In this document: positions 26,255 through 34,209 of the stretch, one piece after another
Layout of the letters: every line of letters starts with the position of its first letter
Position numbering within the stretch: the first letter of the stretch is position 1
Assembly: GCA_938083195.1 (NCBI GenBank)
Contig: CALKCK010000008.1
Coordinates: forward strand, 1-58,286
Length of the DNA: 58,286 nucleotides
DNA from: an uncultured Pirellulaceae bacterium
GTDB taxonomy: Bacteria > Planctomycetota > Planctomycetia > Pirellulales > Pirellulaceae
Direction: 5' to 3'
Program-made: the position numbers and the translations under genes
The notes under the pieces: model-generated
Seen by the model: only the letters and a program-made list of their open reading frames with translations
The model's database searches: none
What the model was told of the DNA's origin: nothing

Positions 26255-27090
26255 AGGCTCAATTCTCCTTGGGAAATTAATTTCACCGGTTGGTTAGCGT
26301 TCAATGCTTCGTCAGCCAAGGCAATGCAGATGTCCACGGCTTGTGTGTACATCGCAAGTGGTTTTTCATAAATCTTAATTCCCGAGTCCGACTGCTGAAT
26401 GCATGGAAATAGGAGCTCGGGGCCTGTTGGCAAATGAAAAGCTTGCGGGACATCCTCGGTCGTATGCGGGCCGCGGCTGATGAGAAACGGTAAGATGATA
26501 GTGTTGGGGGTTTGTATCTCTGCGGCGATTTGCGTGGCGGTCGGATCCTGATCGAGAAATCCAGTCACACAGTTTAGTCGGGGGAATTGGTTGGTCAGTG
26601 TCTTGGTTAGAAGATAGGTTGATTCTCCACTTGTTTTATTTCGGCGCGTGCCATGGCCGATCACGACCACCGTAGTCTCTTCCGGTTTCAAATTTAAACT
26701 GGTCAGATGGTGCGCTACCAGCGATTTCATTTCATCAGCAATAATTGCGTGCATTCCAAAGACGGAGCTGAGGTGAAATTTGAATTTCCCGGCGTTTTGA
26801 TTGCTGGCGAATTTTTCCGGTAGCTTTCGAAGATAGTAACCGTCACTGGTCATTACGGGGATCACAATGACATCGCCTTCCGGGAGGGATTCGAGAACCC
26901 GCGTCATTTGGGGTTCGCCTTGAAGAAAGGCTGGCGTGATTTTTTCTATCCAAAGGTTAGGCCAGTTCGCGGATTTTTCTCCCTGTCGCTTGAGAAGGTT
27001 GGCGGCCATCTCATGCAGCGGATCGTTGCAGTGTTCCGTTGCTGTCGATCCGTGCGCAGCAAGTATGATTGAGCAAAGGCGCGGTGGCAT
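26251..27090 (-). CDS. cbiX: Sirohydrochlorin chelatase, CbiX/SirB-like
   Basis: About 279 residues from ATG 27090, which lies one base after the TAA stop of the sulfite reductase gene; a start at 27126 would overlap that gene by 35 bases. The first strand CSIILAAHGSTATEHCND and the later VVVIGHGTRRNKTSGE are the paired histidine motifs of the CbiX family, and the length suggests the two-domain form. The enzyme inserts a metal (Fe2+ for siroheme) into sirohydrochlorin. Context with cobA and a siroheme enzyme supports a ferrochelatase role rather than cobalt insertion. A precorrin-2 dehydrogenase, also needed for siroheme, is not in the window. Confidence 0.85.
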   Translation of the reverse strand: MPPRLCSIILAAHGSTATEHCNDPLHEMAANLLKRQGEKSANWPNLWIEKITPAFLQGEPQMTRVLESLPEGDVIVIPVMTSDGYYLRKLPEKFASNQNAGKFKFHLSSVFGMHAIIADEMKSLVAHHLTSLNLKPEETTVVVIGHGTRRNKTSGESTYLLTKTLTNQFPRLNCVTGFLDQDPTATQIAAEIQTPNTIILPFLISRGPHTTEDVPQAFHLPTGPELLFPCIQQSDSGIKIYEKPLAMYTQAVDICIALADEALNANQPVKLISQGELSL

Positions 27091-27091
27091 C

Positions 27092-28846
27092 TTAGGCTCC
27101 GATCTGAATAAGCTTGGGCTGAACATCGTCGAACGTTGGGATTTCTTTGCCGGTTACGCGTTTTCGCGAATCGGTTCGCTCGAGAACACGCTGATAGAAG
27201 TCACCGAGTCCTTCACCGGGCGTACGATCGGCAGCGAACTTAATTAGCAGCGGCATTAATGTCTCAAGAATGGCTTCGATTTTTACATCGGCAGCGTATA
27301 AATCTGCCATGCGATCACCCGCCAAGCGCCCACCGACAAACAAATGATAGACCCCCGGGCGTCGACCGACTAAGGCGATGTCGGCGGTGTAGGGACGAGC
27401 GCAACCATTGGGACATCCCGTCATTCGAATGGTGAGTTGGGTGTCTGCGAGGCCTAATTCTGCGAGAGTGTTTTCAACTTCGGTGATGAAATCCGGCATG
27501 ATTCGTTCTGATTCGGCAACGGCTAAACCGCAGGTCGGCATCGACGGACAGGCCATGGAATAGCGTCGGGCATTCGATAGATCGTGCAGTAATGGAACGT
27601 TATGTTCTGTTAAAATGGACTCCAGTTGCTCGACTTGGGATTCATCGAGGTCATTAAAAATAATGCTTTGCTGTGGCGTCAACGTCGTCGAACAGTTCAG
27701 AGTTTTGATGATTTTCAGAAAGGCGGTGCGCAGTTTTACGTCATCGGTATCTTTGATTCTGCCATTTTCGACAAACACCCCATAGAAAAACTTGCCGTCC
27801 CCTTGTTCGTGTTTTCCCATCCAGTCCTGAATTTTAATTTCTGGAATCGCGCGAAATGGATGGACTTCAAACTCACAGCGATCAACAAATTCCTGCCGGA
27901 ACTTATCAACTCCCATTTTATCAATCAGGTATTTGAGCCGTGCTTGTTTTCGATCAAACCGGTTACCATAATCGCGATAGATTGTCGCAATGACTCGCGT
28001 TGCCGCGACGCCGTCTTTGATGGCAATAAATCCTATGTTTTCTGCAATTTGAGCGAATGTATTGGGGCGACCATGGCTCATTCCGAGTCCTCCTCCGGCC
28101 ACCACATTCCAGCCGACGAGTTTGTCGTTTTCGAGGACGCCAATGAGTCCGGTGTCATACGAATAAATGTCGATTTGATTGTCACCCTGAATCGTAACAC
28201 CGACTTTGTATTTTCTGGGTAAATAGGTTTCACCGTAGAGCGGTTCTATTTCTGGCGTTGTTGCCTGCGACGTTAATTGCCGTTCCCCTTCGACCCAAAT
28301 TTCGTGGTAGGCTTGCGTTGCCGGTTTGAGTTCGGCGGCGACTGCATGAGCGGTTTCACGGATTTTCGTATGAACATCATCTTTAATCGGAGCCGCTGTT
28401 GCCATTACGTTTCGACAAACATCGCCGCAGGCTGCCAGCGTCGTCATGAGCGATTCGTTAATCTGACGAATGGTTTCCCTGAGATCCCCTTTGATAACGC
28501 CATGAAATTGAACGGCCTGACGGGTGGTGAGCCGAATGGAGTGATTGGCAAACTCGTCTGCCATGCGATCGAGGTCGATGTACTGCCCTGGGGTCAGTTG
28601 TCCCGCTGGTAAAACGACCCGCAGCATATAGCTATAAGCTTTTCCCAGTCCCTCGGCCCGCCGGGATTTCCGCAGGTCACGATCATCTTGTTGGTAAGAG
28701 CCATGAAATTTAAGCAGTTGTAGATCGTCTTCTTTGAAACAGTCCAATTCCGGGTTGCGAAGTGTTTCATCGATACTTCCTCGCAAGAGTTGACTGTTTT
28801 GTTTTGCAATTTCTACTTTAGTCGGATCGGTTTTTTCTTTAGCCAT
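27092..28846 (-). CDS. Ferredoxin-type sulfite (or nitrite) reductase
   Basis: A 584-residue siroheme and 4Fe-4S enzyme with the duplicated ferrodoxin-like halves of the family. The cluster ligands are Cys433, Cys439 (CPSMPTCGLAVAESER) and Cys478, Cys482 (TGCPNGCARPY). The wording CPxxPTCGLAxAESER is the sulfite-reductase style, and the neighbours are cysH and siroheme genes, so six-electron reduction of sulfite to sulfide is the likely reaction; a nitrite reductase is less likely. Other matches are RLTTRQAVQFHGV and GDVCRNVMATAAP. ATG at 28846; cysH lies 59 bases upstream on the same strand. It acts in the cytoplasm with ferredoxin as donor. Confidence 0.92.
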   Translation of the reverse strand: MAKEKTDPTKVEIAKQNSQLLRGSIDETLRNPELDCFKEDDLQLLKFHGSYQQDDRDLRKSRRAEGLGKAYSYMLRVVLPAGQLTPGQYIDLDRMADEFANHSIRLTTRQAVQFHGVIKGDLRETIRQINESLMTTLAACGDVCRNVMATAAPIKDDVHTKIRETAHAVAAELKPATQAYHEIWVEGERQLTSQATTPEIEPLYGETYLPRKYKVGVTIQGDNQIDIYSYDTGLIGVLENDKLVGWNVVAGGGLGMSHGRPNTFAQIAENIGFIAIKDGVAATRVIATIYRDYGNRFDRKQARLKYLIDKMGVDKFRQEFVDRCEFEVHPFRAIPEIKIQDWMGKHEQGDGKFFYGVFVENGRIKDTDDVKLRTAFLKIIKTLNCSTTLTPQQSIIFNDLDESQVEQLESILTEHNVPLLHDLSNARRYSMACPSMPTCGLAVAESERIMPDFITEVENTLAELGLADTQLTIRMTGCPNGCARPYTADIALVGRRPGVYHLFVGGRLAGDRMADLYAADVKIEAILETLMPLLIKFAADRTPGEGLGDFYQRVLERTDSRKRVTGKEIPTFDDVQPKLIQIGA

Positions 28847-28905
28847 GATGTCGTTTATTCAGGGAGGAATAGCGAGTGCTCTGTGGTTGCACCCAGTTCG
28901 CAAAA

Positions 28906-29751
28906 TTAAATCGAGAAATGCAACCCGCATTCGTCTTTGTCGGATTCTGCCCAGCGCCCTTTTCGGACTTCTGATTCAGGGCTTGAACCCGGTACTGCTC
29001 GGGTGCAATGAAAGCAGCTTACGCTTGGATAGTTTTGCAAATGCAACTGGTTAAATGGCACTTCATTTTCTTGGATGTAATCCCATACCTGTGCGCGCGT
29101 CCAAGTAGCAAGCGGGCAAAATTTCATTAATTCGTAACGCCAGTCCCATGCAAGGACTGGAATGTCAGAACGTTCTTTGGTTTGTGTTCGTCGCAGTGCA
29201 GTGATCCACAATCGATAATTCACAATGTTTTCCCGCATTGGTTTTACTTTGCGAATATTGCAGCACATGTTCGGGTTGTTTTTCCAAAGCATGTCGCCGT
29301 ACATTTCTCGTTGCTGTTCGATCGAAACGGAAGTTTCCCAAGTCAAGAATTCAAGGTTGGAATATCGCTCGATTAATTTATGGCGAAGCTGTTTTGTTTC
29401 AGGGAAAAAGAAACCAGTGTCGATGCAGGCAATTTGGAGTTTGGGTAATTGGTATTCCTTAATCGCTTTGGAACACATGTCCATCAGGGCACAACCCTCC
29501 ATACCGAATGACGAAGTCATGACGATGGGTTGATCGGCAAATTTTTGCAGCCCCCAGTTGACCAAATCTTGCGGTGCTCCCGATTCACCAATCTCGGGTG
29601 AGCCGGCGTTATTGGTAGATGGCGTGCGCGCATCCTCGACTTGGGGTTCGTCTGGGATTTCGACAATCGGTAAGTTCGAAGAGGTTTGACTTGGTGTTAA
29701 ATTTTGCCCGCCATCCGGGGGTAAATTTGTGTTGGTCGATTGATGATTCAT
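28906..29751 (-). CDS. cysH: Adenylyl-sulfate reductase, thioredoxin-dependent (CysH family, 4Fe-4S type)
   Basis: A 281-residue protein. The reductase core starts at about residue 60 and includes IVMTSSFGMEGCALM (the phosphate-binding SSFG motif), IACIDTGFFFPETK, and the C-terminal ECGLH with the catalytic Cys275. It has the diagnostic iron-sulfur pair CysCys163-164 and Cys246-x2-Cys249, which marks enzymes that reduce APS rather than PAPS; the CC/CxxC set is absent from the PAPS type. The first 60 residues are a Pro/Ser/Asn-rich extension not typical of the family, so the true start may be later, but no other ATG is near. ATG at 29751. First gene of the sulfate operon. Confidence 0.93.
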   Translation of the reverse strand: MNHQSTNTNLPPDGGQNLTPSQTSSNLPIVEIPDEPQVEDARTPSTNNAGSPEIGESGAPQDLVNWGLQKFADQPIVMTSSFGMEGCALMDMCSKAIKEYQLPKLQIACIDTGFFFPETKQLRHKLIERYSNLEFLTWETSVSIEQQREMYGDMLWKNNPNMCCNIRKVKPMRENIVNYRLWITALRRTQTKERSDIPVLAWDWRYELMKFCPLATWTRAQVWDYIQENEVPFNQLHLQNYPSVSCFHCTRAVPGSSPESEVRKGRWAESDKDECGLHFSI

Positions 29752-30627
29752 AGCAGCTGAAATTTTGGTGAGACGCAGGACTCAACAGACTCTGTATTTG
29801 GTAATCAAGATTCAAGGTGCTGCCTTCGAACCTGGTTCGGTTCAATGGAACCAAGCAGTCGCACTCCATCCACTGTCTGAGCGGTTGGTCAAAGCGGCTT
29901 GAACGTTGACAAGCGAAACGCGGCGAATGCGTTCACTATATGACTTAATACATTAATTTGCGGTTTTGAAACAACATCAAGCCATGTGATCGGGTGAAAT
30001 TTTTATCCCGATGGTTGTTTAGTACTCAGGGAAAGATGCACTGAGGTTTTTCGCTGGGTCGAAGATTCGGTGAATTTGCGATCTCAAAATGAACTCCTCG
30101 CCCCTTTGCAGGCGGTTAAGGGATAGATTTTCCATTCAATTGGGAGGGGTATGCAGTTGACGTCGATCAGGTCGGCATATGTCGTGATTTAAAAGTGATA
30201 GCACTTTTTATGTTCGATGTGAGCGAGTTGGGTAGTCTTTTTGTCTTGCGTCATTCCCGTTGCAAGTCATTGGTGCTGTTGGGGAGCGTGGGTGTCGGAG
30301 GGTTCGAAGACCGTCCGGGTAGGCTTCAGTTTCGTGCGCCTCTTGGACTGGTTTGGCCATATTTTCAGTTTTTTCGGTACTTTAGTCATGATTGTCTTGT
30401 GCAGGATGCGTATCTGAGCGCTTGAGCCAAGCAAGATGCTCGTTGAAATCTATGTTAAATTCTAGGCGACCCTCTGATCGCTTAAACCTCACTAACTCCA
30501 CCGCGTTCTTTGATTCATCCACTCACTAGATTGGGAGTTGATGGATCAAGGGGGCTGTTGATTCATAGCTCATTGCATCTGATTGGGATCGGAATGGAAA
30601 GCTGTGACTTAAAGATGAAAGAGCCGA
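29752..30627. promoter_or_regulatory. Large divergent intergenic region with a structured element near cysH
   Basis: An 876-base region between leftward cysH and the rightward motor-like cluster. About 40-135 bases upstream of cysH (29790-29885, minus strand) there is a palindromic stretch whose order TGAACC, CCAGG, GAAGGCAGCA recalls the conserved tip of SRP RNA; the match is imperfect (see findings). The rest is AT-rich, with no recognised gene; the frame 30195-30425 has no domain. The promoters of both operons must lie here but I cannot place them. Confidence 0.4.
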
Positions 30628-31998
30628 ATGTATTTGCAAATTTTGTGTCCCAGTTGCGGTAACAAGTTAACGGTACGTGAAGAATTGAGCGGTCGTAAGT
30701 GTGGCTGCCCGCACTGTAAAAAGACAATTCAAATTCCCACGCTTGCGGGTCGCGAAAATCAACCACCTTCCCTTGGAGCAGCGGCGGAGCGGGGTGGAAT
30801 TCAGATCGACACCAAGCGAAAAAAAACAAATTCGGCTTCACCCGCTCAGACGGCTTCAGTCAACAAGTCGCCAAGGAATTCCCATTCCATTGGGGACAGC
30901 ACGAATGTCGGCATGGTTCTGAGTGGATTAATTGGGACTGGCGCGACTCTTTTGTTTTATGCGATTCTAATCCCAATTCATAAGTTTAAGTGGACTGAGT
31001 TATTTTGGGATCGCGGTTGGGTACCTTACGTTACGGTGCTTTTGACGTTTTGGTCATTTTCAATTTTATTCTTAAAATGGCGCAAGCTGCAGGTGCAAAG
31101 ACGTGCGATGCTTCTCGACGTACTGCCGATAGAGCTTTCCGAGGAAATCACATTTGATACTCTCGATCGCTTTCTCGATCACATCGCGAGACTTCCGGTG
31201 GATGGGCAGAGTTTTCTCATTAACCGTGTAGTGCGTGGCATAGAGCATTTTCGTGTTCGTAAAAGTACTTCGGAAACTGTCACGATGCTTGGCTCTCAAT
31301 CAGACATTGATGCCAATAATGTGTTAGGGAGTTACACGCTGGTCAAAGTGTTTATTTGGGCATTGCCAATCATGGGATTCATTGGAACCGTGATTGGCGT
31401 AAGTACGGCGATTGCTGGGCTTGCCGGCAGTCTTGAGAACGCTTCGGACGTGTCGGCAATCAAGGGTGCATTGAATAATGTTTTTGCTGGGCTTGGGACT
31501 GCATTTGACACGACGTTGCTCGCTTTGGTTTTGAGTTTAATGGTGAAAGTTCCATGTTCGGCATTACAAAAAAGCGAAGAAGATCTAATCACTTGGGTCG
31601 ATGAGTACTGCAATGAAAATCTCCTCAAACGGCTTAACGACCGCCGGGAAGGTGGAGCGCAGCGTGGAGGAATGGGAACCAGTGGTGTCGACCCGAATGT
31701 TATCCGCGATGTATTTTCGGCGGCGATGAGTGTTTATCACGATCAATGGAATAAGCAGGTAACCGAGATGAATCAAGCTTCTCGTGAGCTTCAGAAATCG
31801 TTTACCGCCATTTCAGCCAATACAAGTAAGCTTCAGATTGAGGCGTTGCAGTCAGGGAAGGCACTGCAGAAGCATTTTTCCGGTTTGGAGCGAGGGCTTG
31901 CCGAGTTGAGCGGTGTACTTGAAAAACTGGGTGGGCAACAAGTGATTGTTCAGCAAGTTCCAGGGAAGCGACGTGGTTTGTTTGGTGGAAAACGCTAG
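30628..31998 (+). CDS. TolQ/MotA/ExbB-type proton channel protein with N-terminal zinc ribbon
   Basis: A 456-residue protein. Residues 7-30 form a zinc ribbon with C7-x2-C10 and C27-x2-C30. Membrane spans are at about 95-117, 132-150, 241-266 and 285-310. The last two, WALPIMGFIGTVIGVSTAIAGL and VFAGLGTAFDTTLLALVLSL, match the channel part of the TolQ/ExbB/MotA family, including the conserved threonines that line the proton path. A coiled coil (about 365-440) follows, with a basic tail. The family uses proton flow to drive a partner in the envelope. ATG at 30628. It starts a rightward four-gene unit. The zinc ribbon is common in planctomycete proteins and may dock a regulator. Confidence 0.85.
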   Translation: MYLQILCPSCGNKLTVREELSGRKCGCPHCKKTIQIPTLAGRENQPPSLGAAAERGGIQIDTKRKKTNSASPAQTASVNKSPRNSHSIGDSTNVGMVLSGLIGTGATLLFYAILIPIHKFKWTELFWDRGWVPYVTVLLTFWSFSILFLKWRKLQVQRRAMLLDVLPIELSEEITFDTLDRFLDHIARLPVDGQSFLINRVVRGIEHFRVRKSTSETVTMLGSQSDIDANNVLGSYTLVKVFIWALPIMGFIGTVIGVSTAIAGLAGSLENASDVSAIKGALNNVFAGLGTAFDTTLLALVLSLMVKVPCSALQKSEEDLITWVDEYCNENLLKRLNDRREGGAQRGGMGTSGVDPNVIRDVFSAAMSVYHDQWNKQVTEMNQASRELQKSFTAISANTSKLQIEALQSGKALQKHFSGLERGLAELSGVLEKLGGQQVIVQQVPGKRRGLFGGKR

Positions 31999-32059
31999 AG
32001 AGAAAACATTAGCTTGGAATTTTTAGCTTAATTTAATATGGGTACGAGAGGAGGGGGAT

Positions 32060-32860
32060 ATGGGAAGGCGTCAAGAGAGTGGTGATAACGATGTTTCGCT
32101 CTTTCCGTTCCTCAGTATTCTGGCTTGCATCATTGGTGTTTTGACTTTGATGATCTCGACTTTGGCGCTGTCACAGATGGATACAGAGGCGGTGGTCGCC
32201 GCGGAAGCCTATGAAAAACTGGAAGCGGATCTTGCTAGGAGCGGGATGGAAATCAGTGACTTAACAAAGCAAATTCAGGCGGAAGCTGGAAAAAATGAAG
32301 CGGCAAAAAAGCAACGCGAGCTTCTGCAGCTAAGGCGAGAGAATACGGCAACGCAGGAGTTATTCCTGGTTGCCCAAGAAGAGGAAAGCCAGTTGAAAGC
32401 AAAACTCGACCCGGCAGCGACCGAACTGAAGCAGGAACCGCTCGAGGTGTTGACTGCAGATTTGAACGGTTATCTTGAACAGATTGCTCAGTTTAAAAAA
32501 GAGTTGGCCAACCGAGGCCTTCCTCCTGAAGAAGGGGAGTTTTCTGTGCTTCCTGGTGGAAGTGGTGTTGGCGTAGTTCCGCGATTTATTGAATGCACGT
32601 CTAACGAGTTAGTGCTGCACCATCTTGCTCAACCTATTCGCGTTCGAGTCAACGCGATCGAGACCAATAAAGAGCTTCTAAAGTTGTTAAACGAGGTCGC
32701 TGGAACCGCAGGCGGAAAGGTAATTTTTTTGGTCCGTGATGATGGCGTTTCCGTTTATCGACGGGCGAAGAGGTTTGCCGATTCGCTTGGAGTAGAAAAC
32801 GGTAAATTGCCAGTCTTGGGTCAGGGTCGAATCAATCTTCAGTTTTTTCGAGGGAAATAA
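32060..32860 (+). CDS. TolR/ExbD-like single-span protein lacking the usual membrane aspartate
   Basis: A 266-residue protein with one membrane span near residue 13-38 (SLFPFLSILACIIGVLTLMI) after an acidic cytoplasmic start, then a coiled coil (about 50-140) and a C-terminal periplasmic domain (about 180-262, ending in KVIFLVRDDGVSVYRRAKRFADSLGV). That tail resembles ExbD/TolR domains. In those families an Asp in the membrane span carries protons; the aligned position here is Ser19. Its start has a strong AGGAGG Shine-Dalgarno (32049-32054), and it lies 61 bases after the channel protein gene. Likely the stator partner of that channel; function inferred. Confidence 0.7.
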   Translation: MGRRQESGDNDVSLFPFLSILACIIGVLTLMISTLALSQMDTEAVVAAEAYEKLEADLARSGMEISDLTKQIQAEAGKNEAAKKQRELLQLRRENTATQELFLVAQEEESQLKAKLDPAATELKQEPLEVLTADLNGYLEQIAQFKKELANRGLPPEEGEFSVLPGGSGVGVVPRFIECTSNELVLHHLAQPIRVRVNAIETNKELLKLLNEVAGTAGGKVIFLVRDDGVSVYRRAKRFADSLGVENGKLPVLGQGRINLQFFRGK

Positions 32861-32862
32861 CC

Positions 32863-33978
32863 ATGCGTCGAAAGAATGGAAATGAGGACGAAGGTGCGAT
32901 GGATTCGCTCCTTGATACCATGACGAACGTCGTGGGCATTTTGGTCATTGTGTTGGTAGTTACTCAGTTGGGCGTGGGGGATGCGGTTAGTAGAATCACA
33001 GAATCAATCAAAGTTGATCCTGAAGAATTTGAGGCCAAAAAAAGTAAATTGGTTACGCTTGAGGAAACGCGAGAGCAATTGAAATCAGAAGTCGCTCAAC
33101 TAAAAAAGGACGTCAACCAGGATGAGGCAAAAGTTAGCCTAGAACTTGAGCAACTCAAAAAGAAACATAGCCAAGAGTTGCTTGATCTTGCTAATTTAAA
33201 GAAGAAAAACCTCTCGGTTGAGACAGTCATCGAGCAGGCGGAATCGGAAAAGGTAAAGCGAAAAGAGATTGAAGCAAAAATCAAAAATTCACTGGAGGAA
33301 GTGGCGAGCTTAAAGGCCAAGCTGGACCAAACGCCGGAGCGAGAAGTGTTGCCGGGACGGGAGATGCGATTGCCAGATCCTCGTCCAGCGCCCCCAGGGT
33401 TAATTCCTTTTCGATTCATTTGTTACAACAATCGAATTTACCCATTTAATGACTTTGTGACGCTGCAAAAAATCGCTAATGAGAAAGCCAAGGGCCTCAA
33501 AAGCAGATTGCGAATTGATCCGGTGAAGGGGATTGATCCGGATCGATTCATTAAAGACTTTTCGAGACCCCCCATTCGAAATAAGAATGTTGAATTGGAG
33601 GTAACGAAACATCCGGATGGAAGACCGCGAATCTCCTTCACTCCGCTTGAGCGTGGAGGAGCTTCTGTGCGTGATATAGATCGTAAGGGTACTCGATTTA
33701 ATAAGGACCTGGCAGCACTTGATTCGTCTCGCTACTACCTAGAGTTTTGGGTGTGTGGGGATAGTTACGATGTCTACATGAGCGCTCGAGCTAAAGCAGA
33801 GGCATTAGAGTTGGCGGTTGGATGGCTGCCTCAACCGACCGGTTGGAAATATACCAGTGTACTTCAAGGCATTCGGCTTGGGCCTCCTCCTAAGCCAGTC
33901 GTGGCATCGAAGACGCCGCCTGTCGTAACTCCCGCCAAGCCGACGCCCCCCAAAAAACCTGCAAACGTGATCGACTAA
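32863..33978 (+). CDS. TolR/ExbD-like single-span protein with membrane aspartate
   Basis: A 371-residue protein that starts only two bases after the previous gene, so the two are surely co-translated. One span lies at about residues 15-39 (SLLDTMTNVVGILVIVLVV) and contains Asp18 in the position of the proton-carrying Asp of ExbD/TolR/MotB. A long charged coiled coil (about 50-165) follows, then a Pro-rich hinge and a periplasmic domain (about 180-340, with YYLEFWVCGDSYDVYMSARAKAEAL) built like the tail of the previous protein. The C terminus is a Pro/Lys/Val-rich tail. Role inferred: the proton-active half of a heteromeric pair with the channel protein. Confidence 0.72.
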   Translation: MRRKNGNEDEGAMDSLLDTMTNVVGILVIVLVVTQLGVGDAVSRITESIKVDPEEFEAKKSKLVTLEETREQLKSEVAQLKKDVNQDEAKVSLELEQLKKKHSQELLDLANLKKKNLSVETVIEQAESEKVKRKEIEAKIKNSLEEVASLKAKLDQTPEREVLPGREMRLPDPRPAPPGLIPFRFICYNNRIYPFNDFVTLQKIANEKAKGLKSRLRIDPVKGIDPDRFIKDFSRPPIRNKNVELEVTKHPDGRPRISFTPLERGGASVRDIDRKGTRFNKDLAALDSSRYYLEFWVCGDSYDVYMSARAKAEALELAVGWLPQPTGWKYTSVLQGIRLGPPPKPVVASKTPPVVTPAKPTPPKKPANVID

Positions 33979-34209
33979 ATGCGGTGCGCGTGTTTGCCCA
34001 AGGCTTCTTTTTGTTCCCCAATGTTCCTTTGGCTATTGTCTGCGGTTACAAAGTAAGGCCCAGGTAAAGCGCGTGTAAAAAATTTGTTTCGACTTAGATT
34101 CTTTGAGTTGCTAGTTGGAATATCGTTGTAACGCATGGTTTGTTGAACGATAGTTCTCTTGTCTTGATTGCACCTCAGCACTGACGATGTCACTTAGGAA
34201 CATGACCTT

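Noticed and set aside
29609..29869. A minus-strand frame covering the cysH leader and start
   Set aside because: It runs out of frame through cysH and shows no domain.
30195..30425. Small plus-strand frame of 76 codons upstream of the motor-like cluster
   Set aside because: No domain and no ribosome binding site; ends in TGA with no sensible continuation, so not another selenoprotein candidate.
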